Assembly (NCBI GenBank): GCA_913060665.1
Contig: CAJXUY010000017.1
Span: 49,760 to 113,759 of the forward strand
Source: an uncultured Oleiphilaceae bacterium
GTDB lineage: Bacteria > Pseudomonadota > Gammaproteobacteria > Pseudomonadales > Oleiphilaceae
Length of the DNA stretch: 64,000 nt
Direction: 5' to 3'
Of the stretch, positions 1 through 9,372 are shown in pieces. A program made the translations under genes and the position numbers. The notes beneath the pieces were generated by a model that saw only the letters and a list, made by a program, of their open reading frames with translations, was not told where the DNA came from and made no database searches. The stretch's first letter is position 1. The number at the start of each line of letters is the position of its first letter.

Positions 1-3000
1 TCTATCTCACTCTTACGCTGTTTAAGCATTACTTCTTCGAAGATTTTCTCGAATGCCAAGTCACGGTTGTGAGTGTCTTGGTTATTCTGGAATTTTTCTT
101 CAAAGTCGGGGTGGGCTTTAATGTTGTCTGCGATATTTACGAACTTAACGCGTTGTTCTTCTGGTGTTGCTGACCAGCCTTGAAACCAGCGCTCATTAAA
201 GTTTCGGATAATTTCATCCAATGGGTCGTGTTCTTCTTCGCCGCCATGAGCGCCCCTAGGGTTAGGGTTCTGTGGGTCGAGTTCAGTTTCACTATCATCT
301 AGGCCAATGCTGTGATTAAGTTTTACTCGTTCCAATCCATAAGTTGATAAGTCAACCGATTCTAGCAAAGCATCAATTAGGTCTTTGTCGGGATCTTCTA
401 TTTTTAATTTTGGGATAAGGAATTTAAGAAACCAATAGAGTTTTTCCCAGGCGACTATTTCATAGGGCATGATCGAGGCCATTTGGCCGTAAATTTTCAC
501 GAAGTGTTTAGATTTTATTTTAAAATCAATTTTATCTTCATCTTCCAGGTCTAATGCGGCATTGAATCGGTCTGCCGCAGTATCAATGATAGGACTAAGG
601 TCTTGTGCATCAGCATTATCGAAGTAAAGCTCATTAAAACGTTCTACTTCATGCCACTCATAAACACCTATATCGTCCAGTGAGTCCTTTAGTTCGTGAA
701 GTAAATTGACGTCGGTCGCTTCGGATAGAGATGTGGCGGTGTAAAAGTCATCGAAAGCTGTTTTGATATCATCTACAGAATTGAAGAAATCTAAAACAAA
801 TAAGTCTTCGGTTTTCTTACCCCATTTTGGAGCTGAACGGTTTAATCTGGATAACGCCTGAACGGCTAAAACGCTTTGCAGTTTTTTGTCTACATACATA
901 GCGGCAAGCTTTGGTTGATCAAAACCAGTTAAATATTTGTTTGCAACTACCAGTAAACGATATTGATCTTCATTAATGTCTTTTTTAGGTTGCTTTTCAC
1001 CAACGTAGTTCTTGTCGAACATTTCCTTCGTGTTTTTTTCAGGAAAGCCATTCATATCCGCTTCAGTGTATTCAATGCCGTCGACTTCTTTTACTCCAGA
1101 AAAGGATACAATCGCTTTAAAAGGATTACCTTTCTCGTCTAATAAGCGACTAATAGCCTTGAAATACCGAATGGCAGTTTCGATATTTTGGGTGATGATC
1201 ATCCCTTTTGCTTTACCCTTAATTTTTTTAGTGTTAACAACGTGAGGAATGAAATGCTCAAGCATAATTTCAGCTTTAGTATTAATTGTTTGTTGGTCTC
1301 GTTCTACATAAGCACGTAGCTTCTTCTGTGCTTTTTTACTGTCGAAAAGCGGGTTTTCCTCGATAGATTTTTCAATCTCGTAATAACTTTTGTATGTGGT
1401 GTAGTTTGCAAGCACATCAAGGATGAAGCCTTCTTCGATGGCTTGTTTCATTGAATATAAATCGAATGGGTCGAATGAACCATCATCCTGTTTAATACCA
1501 AACTTCTCAAGAGTGCTGCCTTTAGGCGTAGCGGTGAATGCGAGGTAAGAAGCGTTACCACGCATCTTTCTTGAGCGCATAGCTTCTATGATTTTGTCTT
1601 GGGCATCATCGGTGCTTTCGGATCCACTTTGATCATAAGAACCTTTACCCATTGCTCGATTCATATTGTCGTGAGCTGACCCGCTTTGTGAGCTATGGGC
1701 CTCATCGATAATAACCGCGAAACGTTTCTCACTTAAATCAGAGATACCATCAATGATAAAGGGGAATTTTTGAATTGTTGTAATGATGATCTTTTTGCCT
1801 TGCTCTAAAGCGCTTTTTAATTCAGACGATTTATAAGCAGGTGCAATGATGTTCTTAACTTCGGAGAAATCTTTAATATTATCTCTAAGCTGTTTATCTA
1901 GTAAACGTCGATCTGTAACTACAATGACTGAATCAAACAAGGGTTGATCTACACTTTTGGCACCTGGGATATCCGCGCTTATGGGGTATGTTTCAATGAG
2001 TTGATATGCTGCCCAAGTGATAGAGTTAGATTTACCAGAACCAGCCGAGTGTTGGATTAAATATGTCTGACCAGCCCCGTGCTCACTTGCATGGCTAATA
2101 AGCTTTCGAACAACATTTAACTGATGGTAACGAGGAAAAAATAGTGTGCGTTTGTTCAGAGGGGTTTTGCTTGTGCCATCTAAGCGTACAAAGTGCTGAA
2201 TAATATTGGCAACGCTGTCTTTGCTAAATATTTCCTCCCACAAGTAGGCAGTTTTATGCCCTTTTGGGTTAGGAGGGTTTCCTTGGCCATAATTATGACC
2301 CTTGTTAAAGGGGAGGAAGAAGGTGCTCTTACCTGTTAGTTTAGTGGTCATAAATACTTCGTCGGTATCGACAGCCATATGAACCAAACAACGTCCAAAC
2401 TGCATCAATGGTTGTTTGACGTCTCTATCATTACGATACTGTTTTTGCCCATGGTAACGAGCAGTTTGGCCTGTCCATGGGTTTTTAAGCTCAAGAGTGG
2501 CAAAGGGGAGGCCATTAATGAACAGCACTACATCAATTTCTTCTAAGGGATTTTCTATAGAGTATCTGAGCTGCCGTGTACTACTGAATATATTACTATC
2601 AAAATTCTGTTTCACCTTATCTGAACTGCTCGCCAACGGTGCTGGATACATAAGGTTAAAAAAGGCGTCATCAACGCTTAAGCCTTTTTTTAGCATATAA
2701 AGTAAGCCATACTTTTTTACAAGGCGGTCAAATCGTTCAAGAATTTTGCGCTGCCAATCACTGCTAGCTTTCTGAAGTTTCTCTAGCTCTTCCTGTTGAG
2801 TATTTTGAAGAAAAGCCCAAAAACAAACTTCGTCGATAGCATACTGTGCATTAAAGTTTTTAGGGTAGCCTAAGCGATAGCCATGATGATTGCCGAAAGG
2901 AACCTGTTCTTCGCGTACTTCGTTTTTTGAAGTAGTACTTGATTTGAGTTCTTCCAGGCAGGTGCCAGTCAGCCTTTTTTCAATAGCGGCTTCTAATGCT

Positions 3001-3023
3001 TGTTCATTTGTTTGGCTAACCAT
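1..3023 (-). CDS. hsdR: Type I restriction enzyme subunit R, partial
   Basis: The gene enters from the left edge, so about 1007 N-terminal codons are present and the 3' end is missing. HsdR is the ATP-dependent translocase and nuclease of type I restriction-modification. The N-terminal part carries the PD-(D/E)XK nuclease pattern: an acidic IDVVLFING strand near residues 161-168 followed by LELKN near 175-179. A Walker A motif (HSAGSGKSNS) lies near residue 325 and the DEAH box (IIDEAHSS) near 438, with SF2 helicase motifs following. An AGGAG ribosome site precedes the ATG. It is on the same strand as hsdM and hsdS but separated from them by three accessory genes and a 250-bp gap with a hairpin, so it may have its own promoter. 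The family assignment is very secure. Confidence 0.97.
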   Translation of the reverse strand, partial: MVSQTNEQALEAAIEKRLTGTCLEELKSSTTSKNEVREEQVPFGNHHGYRLGYPKNFNAQYAIDEVCFWAFLQNTQQEELEKLQKASSDWQRKILERFDRLVKKYGLLYMLKKGLSVDDAFFNLMYPAPLASSSDKVKQNFDSNIFSSTRQLRYSIENPLEEIDVVLFINGLPFATLELKNPWTGQTARYHGQKQYRNDRDVKQPLMQFGRCLVHMAVDTDEVFMTTKLTGKSTFFLPFNKGHNYGQGNPPNPKGHKTAYLWEEIFSKDSVANIIQHFVRLDGTSKTPLNKRTLFFPRYHQLNVVRKLISHASEHGAGQTYLIQHSAGSGKSNSITWAAYQLIETYPISADIPGAKSVDQPLFDSVIVVTDRRLLDKQLRDNIKDFSEVKNIIAPAYKSSELKSALEQGKKIIITTIQKFPFIIDGISDLSEKRFAVIIDEAHSSQSGSAHDNMNRAMGKGSYDQSGSESTDDAQDKIIEAMRSRKMRGNASYLAFTATPKGSTLEKFGIKQDDGSFDPFDLYSMKQAIEEGFILDVLANYTTYKSYYEIEKSIEENPLFDSKKAQKKLRAYVERDQQTINTKAEIMLEHFIPHVVNTKKIKGKAKGMIITQNIETAIRYFKAISRLLDEKGNPFKAIVSFSGVKEVDGIEYTEADMNGFPEKNTKEMFDKNYVGEKQPKKDINEDQYRLLVVANKYLTGFDQPKLAAMYVDKKLQSVLAVQALSRLNRSAPKWGKKTEDLFVLDFFNSVDDIKTAFDDFYTATSLSEATDVNLLHELKDSLDDIGVYEWHEVERFNELYFDNADAQDLSPIIDTAADRFNAALDLEDEDKIDFKIKSKHFVKIYGQMASIMPYEIVAWEKLYWFLKFLIPKLKIEDPDKDLIDALLESVDLSTYGLERVKLNHSIGLDDSETELDPQNPNPRGAHGGEEEHDPLDEIIRNFNERWFQGWSATPEEQRVKFVNIADNIKAHPDFEEKFQNNQDTHNRDLAFEKIFEEVMLKQRKSEI

Positions 3024-3274
3024 GTTTTCGCAACTCCTGTAAATGCCCAGCCAAGGTAACTGACTGTATTTAAATACTATTCTGTTAAAAATCTTTAGAG
3101 TGATGTTTATTGTTATAGCTACTTCAGCGTCTAAATTTTTGTTTTATGTGAAACTGGTCTACACTTTAAGTTGACAGTGAGGGTCTCTTTCATAGAGAAT
3201 CTCACTCGCTCACCTACCATTGAGTAGAAAGAGGTGACCGCTAATCGCCCGGTCCATAATAGGCGACCATTCTT
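3024..3274. promoter_or_regulatory. Intergenic region upstream of hsdR with hairpin
   Basis: This 251-bp gap separates the hypothetical gene ending at 3275 from hsdR. An interrupted hairpin at about 3176-3212 pairs GTGAG/CTCAC and CTCT/AGAG around TTCAT. It has no clear U-run, so it may be a weak terminator, an operator or an mRNA structure. The AT-rich part near 3060-3110 could hold an hsdR promoter, but no convincing -35/-10 pair was identified. Confidence 0.3.
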
Positions 3275-3817
3275 TTAGAACCATTCACAGCTTTCTAATT
3301 CTTCGTTATTACCTGACATGTACTCTTCATACCATTTATCGTATGAACTGCGTTTATATGATTCAGTTATATAAAAGCTGGTAACTAAATAACAGTCCGA
3401 TTCGCCTAATTTTTGCACAATAACAACAAAATCATGTTGGTGAGCCCAGAAATAAAGTCTAACTGGCTTCTTACCCTTTGTTTCCTTTCGATAAAACAAC
3501 TTAATATCACCGTGTGTATGATTGGTTAGCATAGGCTTTATCCATTCAATCCTGCATGCACGGTCAGGGTCATATGGGCGCGTTTTGATATTAACGAAGT
3601 GCTTACCCTGCTTTACTTTTTTCTTCTTTTCCCTAGTTGTGATATGCCAAAAGACTTCTTCCTTACCATCTCTTAGCCCTTGAGAATTTGGGTCTACATA
3701 GATTCCACTGCCTATTGTGGTTTGGCTATCTACAAAGTCTCTTATAAAGTATGGGTGCAATATATCAAAAACCTCAGGTTCTGATTGGCCCGCTAAATCT
3801 AAAATTGGAGGTAGCAT
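3275..3817 (-). CDS. Hypothetical protein in type I R-M operon
   Basis: This 180-aa protein is not recognised. It is soluble, with no signal peptide or membrane segment, and rich in charged and aromatic residues; a lysine cluster (EKKKKVKQGKH) lies near residue 62. Its ATG directly follows the stop codon of the DUF3800 gene (TAAATG), so the two are probably translationally coupled. Sitting between the specificity and restriction genes suggests an accessory defence role, which is inference from position only. Confidence 0.75.
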   Translation of the reverse strand: MLPPILDLAGQSEPEVFDILHPYFIRDFVDSQTTIGSGIYVDPNSQGLRDGKEEVFWHITTREKKKKVKQGKHFVNIKTRPYDPDRACRIEWIKPMLTNHTHGDIKLFYRKETKGKKPVRLYFWAHQHDFVVIVQKLGESDCYLVTSFYITESYKRSSYDKWYEEYMSGNNEELESCEWF

Positions 3818-4522
3818 TTAGGATCTCCTGGGAGCGAAGCGAAAAATATTGAATTGGCGTTCCCATGGAGGGGTTGTGTAATTCAATTCGTGCCCAAGTT
3901 TAGCTTCAAGGTAAGCTACGATTTGACCCTTGATAATGCTTTTGTGACTGATGTCAGTTCGGTTTTTATATGAAATAGCACCAATTAACAAGTCACATAA
4001 TTGAATTAGTTGAGCTTCATAGGATTGCACTATAAATGCGTTAACACTCAGGCTCCAGTCAGTTGAGTTCTGTAAAACATCGCATAACTCTTTTGTCTTG
4101 CTTCCTCCTAACGTATCCATATAGTCTAGATAAATTCGATATCTATTATTAGGTCCCAAGAAATCCTTTAGTGTGTAATAGAACATTTTGTAGTAAAACG
4201 TATTATGCGACCCCGCATTGTATCTTTCATGATCAAGAGATTGTTTATGTTGTACTACAGTTGCTTTAAACCAAATATCACAGTCATCAAAAAGCATATC
4301 TAGTAGCGATCTATAGAATGGCCATTGTTTGGCAATTAATTTAGTCCATTTTAGTTCGTTGTGATAATTATGCTGATGACGAAGCCACTTAATATGTTTG
4401 GTTAGTGCTGTGGCTTTTTCTGCAGTGCAGTGAAGTGCGCCCAGCACCATGATGTCAGCTCCGTCATGCTCTAGGTGGCAGCTTTCGTCACAGAAGATCT
4501 TATAAATATTTTGTTCAGTCAT
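3818..4522 (-). CDS. DUF3800 domain protein
   Basis: This 234-aa protein starts with the DUF3800 signature: a hydrophobic strand ending in CDES near residues 11-14 and a second strand (MVLGALHC) a few residues later. A later acidic strand (YRIYLDYMD, near residue 130) and the QLCDLLIGAI segment near 180 also fit. DUF3800 is thought to adopt an RNase H-like nuclease fold and is common in defence islands and phage genomes. Here it lies between DUF4268 and a hypothetical gene, in operon with hsdM and hsdS. The family call is good; its activity is not known. Confidence 0.85.
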   Translation of the reverse strand: MTEQNIYKIFCDESCHLEHDGADIMVLGALHCTAEKATALTKHIKWLRHQHNYHNELKWTKLIAKQWPFYRSLLDMLFDDCDIWFKATVVQHKQSLDHERYNAGSHNTFYYKMFYYTLKDFLGPNNRYRIYLDYMDTLGGSKTKELCDVLQNSTDWSLSVNAFIVQSYEAQLIQLCDLLIGAISYKNRTDISHKSIIKGQIVAYLEAKLGHELNYTTPPWERQFNIFRFAPRRS

Positions 4523-4523
4523 A

Positions 4524-5651
4524 TTATGCCCTTTGCCTCAGTTGGCTCGCTGCATCGGCTAAGGGTTGCTTAAGCGCCTTTTCAAACTTGGTCATTTCAG
4601 CAATCATCCATTCAATCGACTGTGGCCATAGATCTTTGTTGTTCGCGTCTGCTGCTTTAGTGAGCTGAATACGAGAGGACTTTTTATCATTCAAGCGCAT
4701 CCACTCAAGCTCATGACCGGTTACTTGTTCGATGGCGTCTTTCTGCTCAAGCAGCTGTTCAAAGATTAATTTATTATCTTCAGTAACCGAACGGCTTATC
4801 CATAGCTCTACACGAATTTCTTTTTGGTTAAATATCAGATTGAAGGGGCAGCCGGTCACACCTGAACCAGCAGACAACCAGTGATCCTTACTAGCGCTAA
4901 TGTTGTTGAATAGATTGCAGGGACTGTTTTGAAAAGCTTCCAATGCCTCTTCCCAAAAAGCGCGTCGCACGGTATGGCGTGTTTTTAATACTACCTCAGT
5001 GTTCTTTTCTTCTTTTTCCTTGGCTGACATACCAATCATTAGTTCTTCAGCTTCAGGTGTAGGAATGATTTGCTCTACATTTAACAGTAATTGTTCACCC
5101 AGTGCATAAGGCGTCACTTTAAAGCAATGTACTGAAATACCTTGGCCAAGTAGCCATAGTGCAGTACTGGTGACTTCTTTACGGAAGTTGGCAGCGACAA
5201 ACATAATGCGCTGGCTGTTGCCAGTATTAAGCTTTAACTCATCTATATCCGGTGTGCCGATAAACTCACAGACTTGGGCTTTGGCATCGCCACCTTGTTG
5301 GTAGCGGTTTAAATACTGCTGAAAGATATCGACAATTTGGTGTTTGATTAGATTGGCGCAATAGGAAGCATACTTTAGTGCTTGCCACACCACATCGCGG
5401 CCGCTGTCATCTAGCTTATTTTCGATAATAACTAGGTTGCCCATTTTGTCTAAAGCTAGTAAATCCAATCGCTCTCTGGTGTCGTCAAAGCCGTCAAATT
5501 CTTTTTGGATGATCAGAAGCTCTTCACCCAATGCGTTAGGTTCGTTGGCTAACCATTCCTGTAGATGATGGCGTTCTGTAAAACCTAAATCACTAAAACG
5601 TTTAATGACCAATGGCGCAATGCGGTTACTGTCCTTATCTATGGTGTACAT
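4524..5651 (-). CDS. DUF4268 protein with PD-(D/E)XK-like N-terminus
   Basis: A 375-aa protein. Residues about 55-85 contain ERLDLLALDKMGNLVIIENK, the D...(E)xK arrangement of restriction-endonuclease-like folds. The C-terminal half (from about residue 225, RRAFWEEALEAFQ onward) matches the DUF4268 pattern with FNLIFNQKEIRVELWI. DUF4268 proteins are repeatedly found inside type I R-M loci. The start overlaps the 3' end of hsdS by 13 bp, so it is cotranscribed. It could be an accessory nuclease or a DNA-end binding factor; the function is not established. Confidence 0.85.
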   Translation of the reverse strand: MYTIDKDSNRIAPLVIKRFSDLGFTERHHLQEWLANEPNALGEELLIIQKEFDGFDDTRERLDLLALDKMGNLVIIENKLDDSGRDVVWQALKYASYCANLIKHQIVDIFQQYLNRYQQGGDAKAQVCEFIGTPDIDELKLNTGNSQRIMFVAANFRKEVTSTALWLLGQGISVHCFKVTPYALGEQLLLNVEQIIPTPEAEELMIGMSAKEKEEKNTEVVLKTRHTVRRAFWEEALEAFQNSPCNLFNNISASKDHWLSAGSGVTGCPFNLIFNQKEIRVELWISRSVTEDNKLIFEQLLEQKDAIEQVTGHELEWMRLNDKKSSRIQLTKAADANNKDLWPQSIEWMIAEMTKFEKALKQPLADAASQLRQRA

Positions 5652-6970
5652 TCTGTTTCCTTGACTTCAGCGCTAATATCTTCGACACCGAGCACTCTAA
5701 TTTTGCCTGTAACAGCACTATTGATAAGTGTGGCTTTGTATTCTTTTAGTTTATCTATTTGCTGTTGTTGTAAGTTGATGGCTGTGTCGATTTTAAGGGA
5801 TTCTGCATTAATAAATTCAACGATTGTTGTTTGTTCTTCTTTGGGTGGGTATGGAGCCATTACCACTCCGAATTTGTCAAAGTAGAGACGTAATCGCATA
5901 TCCATAATTCCACGGGAGTGTTTTTTTAGCTCTGCTGAGCAGGACTTAGTGCGGAAAAGGTAATGATAAAACATTCCCTCTATTGGTTTAACTGACCGCA
6001 AAATATCATATGCAGGGCTTGTGACTCCTTCGTAGTTAGAGAGCCCGATTGCTCCCATCCATGCAAGAAGTTTGTTAACAATAAAATCTCCTTTCTTAAC
6101 AATCCAATAGCCATCAGTGGTCGAAGCTTTGTTGCCTTTTGCTTTTAACTCCTTTCTTGGCTTAACACCTATATCGGTGTAGATTGATAGAAGCTCATGA
6201 TCATTGTTTTTTTCAGAAGGCTCCATTATTAATTGGAAAATATTCTTTATTCGTTTCACCTCCCAATGTTCCGGGATCTCTCCAATCCAATCTACTCCAG
6301 AATCTTGCATAGGCGCATCAATATTAAGCCCGCGAATCACCGTATTTTGAATAAGGATTTGCTTGTGCTCTGTGAGTAGAGTTATTTGTTTCTCTTTGGT
6401 GGCGATGGCTTGGTCGATTTTTGCTGTTTTTTGATCTAAGAAATTGGTTATGGCGGTTTGTTCTTGAACAGGTGGAATAATCACTTTTATATCGTATAGA
6501 TCATCAGTATATAGACGGATAAAACCTTCCATGACTCCTGTGACGCGTTTTTTGAACTCTGCTAGATATTCGGGTTGTAGAAGCAAATAATTAAGAAAAT
6601 AAATGTTTAAACAGTCAGTATTCTGAGATTTATAAATTGAGTAATCTGGACTAGTAATGCCTTTTAGTTTAGAAACTGATAATAGTCCATTTACCGCTTG
6701 CATCTTATTTATAACTAGATGATTTTCATAGACTTTCTTATAGCCAACGAGGGAGTTAGCTTGTCCAGCCCGCTCTTCAAGACTAGACTTAGGAATAACT
6801 CCGCTGTACTTGCTCAAAGATAGTAGCTCTTCTTCTCCAGTCGTTGATCTTTCGTTAACCTCTGACAGAAGGTATTTAAGTCTGCAAGTCTTCCAGTGTG
6901 ACGGAATATCATCTATCCAACCTTCTTCAGAGTCTTTGTAGCTCTTATACTTAGTTATACTTTTAGGCAT
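5639..6970 (-). CDS. hsdS: Type I R-M specificity subunit S
   Basis: HsdS determines the bipartite recognition sequence. Two target-recognition domains are visible, each introduced by an IPSHWK/IPEHWE-type motif (GWIDDIPSHWKTCRLK and GVDWIGEIPEHWEVKR). Each is followed by a conserved helical spacer (FLDQKTAKIDQAIATKEKQI; FINAESLKIDTAINLQQQQ). I place the start at the ATG at 6970, giving about 443 aa. It overlaps the hsdM stop as ATGCCTAA and has a GGGGA ribosome site. An upstream ATG at 7006 lies deep in hsdM and is less likely. Confidence 0.95.
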   Translation of the reverse strand: MPKSITKYKSYKDSEEGWIDDIPSHWKTCRLKYLLSEVNERSTTGEEELLSLSKYSGVIPKSSLEERAGQANSLVGYKKVYENHLVINKMQAVNGLLSVSKLKGITSPDYSIYKSQNTDCLNIYFLNYLLLQPEYLAEFKKRVTGVMEGFIRLYTDDLYDIKVIIPPVQEQTAITNFLDQKTAKIDQAIATKEKQITLLTEHKQILIQNTVIRGLNIDAPMQDSGVDWIGEIPEHWEVKRIKNIFQLIMEPSEKNNDHELLSIYTDIGVKPRKELKAKGNKASTTDGYWIVKKGDFIVNKLLAWMGAIGLSNYEGVTSPAYDILRSVKPIEGMFYHYLFRTKSCSAELKKHSRGIMDMRLRLYFDKFGVVMAPYPPKEEQTTIVEFINAESLKIDTAINLQQQQIDKLKEYKATLINSAVTGKIRVLGVEDISAEVKETECTP

Positions 6971-9362
6971 TCTCAATCCCCGAAATTTCTTTAACGGGAA
7001 TGTCAAGAATATCGGATAATAAGCCTTCCGCTTGTTGTTCTAAGCAAATAATATCCTTTGCAACTTCGTCCATACTACGCAACGGATTATGGCGGTAGAA
7101 GTATTTGTTAAAACTAATCTCGTAACCAATCTTGGTGGAGTTGAGATTGATCCAAGCTTCTTCTAGATGAGGCTTCACTTCAGTAAGGAAGAAACGGTGA
7201 ATGTCGTCTTTTAAGGGGATTGATTCGCTATCTCGTAAATCGGTATTCGGTTCGTAGGAGATATATTCACTGTTTTTATCAGTTGGGTAAAAGCCGAATT
7301 CAGGAAGATCACTTAATCGACAGCCTAGCTGGTCAATTAGTTCTTCGAGTTTGTCGTTGGTTAGCTTAAATTTTTTCTTAATGACTTTAACTGCTGTTTC
7401 ATCGTACCAGCTGACGGTGTTTAAAATGACATTTTTGTCACCCGAACCGAGTTTCACGTTTTGTTCTTTAAGTATCTGTTTTAATGATACATCCACTTCG
7501 GTTTTAAACAGGTTAAAGTCATTGACTTCGTCTGTGCCTATAACGTCCATTAACGAATAGGCTGTTGTGACTTGTAATTTGTGTTTTTGCCAAAGCTTCG
7601 GGTCGAATAGCTTTTTACGTGCTTTGGTATTGAGTTCATTTTCATTTTCTTCGCACCACTTAATAATGGTCTTTTCTGCTGCTTTTAAGGTGTCTGCTTT
7701 GTAGATGGCCTCACCGTATTGCTGGTAGGCCCAACGCATGGGTTCCAATAAGCTCTTATCAAAGCGAAGGGTTTCAATTCGCTCAGTACTGAACTGTGCT
7801 TTACGGCGATCGGGTCGTTCGATATTCACTTTATAATAACCGAAGTCGCTATTATCGAATATTTGTGCAGCGATACCAGAATCATCGGCATTGCGTTCTT
7901 TGATAGATAGCTGCAAATAGGTGTCTGTGATCTCGCGAACATGCTTTGGTGTAAATTCGCAGTTTTTATTACCGAGACTCTTACGTAGTTTACGATAAAG
8001 CTGGCTGCCATCAATTAGTTGAATTTTGTTTTGTCTGTGAGTTAGTTTTTTGTTGCTGAGTAACCAGATATAAGTGGTAATGCCTGTGTTATAGAATAAA
8101 TTGTTGGGTAGTTGAATAATGGCTTCGAGTAAGTCGTTCTCGATAATAAAGCGACGGATATTGCTTTCGCCGCTGCCTGCATCTCCAGTGAACAAACTTG
8201 AGCCGTTATGAACCGAAGCGATACGTGAGCCAGTAGGGCTGGTATCGTGCGGTTTCATTTTGCTGACCATTTCCATTAGAAATAACAACTGCCCATCGCT
8301 GGAGCGAGGTGCTGCATCAACGACTTCTTCTTCACCCCAATAATTTTTAAGATTTACCTGGAACCGAGGGTCAATAACCTCGCCACCTTCCTTGATATTC
8401 TTTTGCTCACTGGACCAGCTTTTACCATAAGGTGGGTTAGACAACATAAAGTCGAAACGGGTACCGGCAAATTCATCGTAACTAAGTGTTGAACCAGATT
8501 TAATGTTAGCGGGGTTGTTGCCCTTGATCATCATGTCCGATTTACAAATGGCATAAGTTTCGTCGTTAATCTCTTTACCGTATAGATAAACATCGCCATT
8601 AGCGCGAATATTACCGTCAGGGTTGGTAATAAAGTTTTGTGATTCAGTGAGCATGCCGCCACTGCCGCAAGCAGGGTCATAAATGGTCATAACCGGGGGT
8701 AACTGATCTTTGATTGGGTCAAACACCAAATGCGTCATCAACTCGATAACTTCACGTGGGGTAAAGTGTTCGCCAGCCTCTTCATTGTTGTCTTCGTTAA
8801 ACTTACGAATCAGTTCTTCAAAGACATAACCCATCCCTAAGTTAGTTAGAGCAGGTAAGCGGTTGCCGTCGGGGTCTTCGCCTTCAAATGGTGTAAGGTT
8901 GATGTAAGGGTCGGTAAATTTCTCAAGCACATCTAAGAGCACATCTTTATTTGCCATGTGTCGAACTTGATCTTTGAGTTTAAATTTCTCGATGATTTCA
9001 CCAACATTACTGCCAAAGCCGTTAAGGTATTCTTCCACATTGGCTAACAATATTTGTTGGTTGTTCGTAGCGGTGGAGAATAGTTGCGTTAAGGTCCATT
9101 TACTGGTGTTGTAAAATACATAACCAGATGCTTCGCGTAGCCCTGTTTCATCAAACTCAGTGAGTTGCATTTCTTCTAGCTGGAACTTTACTTCTTCCAG
9201 TACTTTGTCTTTTGTAGGCTCTAATAAACTATCCAGGCGACGGAGCACCACCATAGGTAGAATGACGTCACGATATTTGCCACGCACATAGACATCACGC
9301 AGGCAGTCGTCGGCAATGGACCAAATAAAAGAAACGAGTTTGTTATGGGCTGCATGGTTCAT
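6963..9362 (-). CDS. hsdM: Type I R-M DNA methyltransferase subunit M
   Basis: This 799-aa N6-adenine methyltransferase has SAM-binding motif I (DPACGSGGM, near residues 227-235) and the catalytic NPPY (near 308-311). The N-terminal HsdM helical domain contains the typical IADDCLRDVYVRGKYRDVILPM segment. It is longer than classic E. coli HsdM (about 530 aa) because of a C-terminal extension, seen in one branch of the family. It overlaps hsdS by 8 bp and starts 10 bp after the WYL regulator gene, so the three form one operon. Confidence 0.97.
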   Translation of the reverse strand: MNHAAHNKLVSFIWSIADDCLRDVYVRGKYRDVILPMVVLRRLDSLLEPTKDKVLEEVKFQLEEMQLTEFDETGLREASGYVFYNTSKWTLTQLFSTATNNQQILLANVEEYLNGFGSNVGEIIEKFKLKDQVRHMANKDVLLDVLEKFTDPYINLTPFEGEDPDGNRLPALTNLGMGYVFEELIRKFNEDNNEEAGEHFTPREVIELMTHLVFDPIKDQLPPVMTIYDPACGSGGMLTESQNFITNPDGNIRANGDVYLYGKEINDETYAICKSDMMIKGNNPANIKSGSTLSYDEFAGTRFDFMLSNPPYGKSWSSEQKNIKEGGEVIDPRFQVNLKNYWGEEEVVDAAPRSSDGQLLFLMEMVSKMKPHDTSPTGSRIASVHNGSSLFTGDAGSGESNIRRFIIENDLLEAIIQLPNNLFYNTGITTYIWLLSNKKLTHRQNKIQLIDGSQLYRKLRKSLGNKNCEFTPKHVREITDTYLQLSIKERNADDSGIAAQIFDNSDFGYYKVNIERPDRRKAQFSTERIETLRFDKSLLEPMRWAYQQYGEAIYKADTLKAAEKTIIKWCEENENELNTKARKKLFDPKLWQKHKLQVTTAYSLMDVIGTDEVNDFNLFKTEVDVSLKQILKEQNVKLGSGDKNVILNTVSWYDETAVKVIKKKFKLTNDKLEELIDQLGCRLSDLPEFGFYPTDKNSEYISYEPNTDLRDSESIPLKDDIHRFFLTEVKPHLEEAWINLNSTKIGYEISFNKYFYRHNPLRSMDEVAKDIICLEQQAEGLLSDILDIPVKEISGIENA

Positions 9363-9372
9363 GAAATTTTAC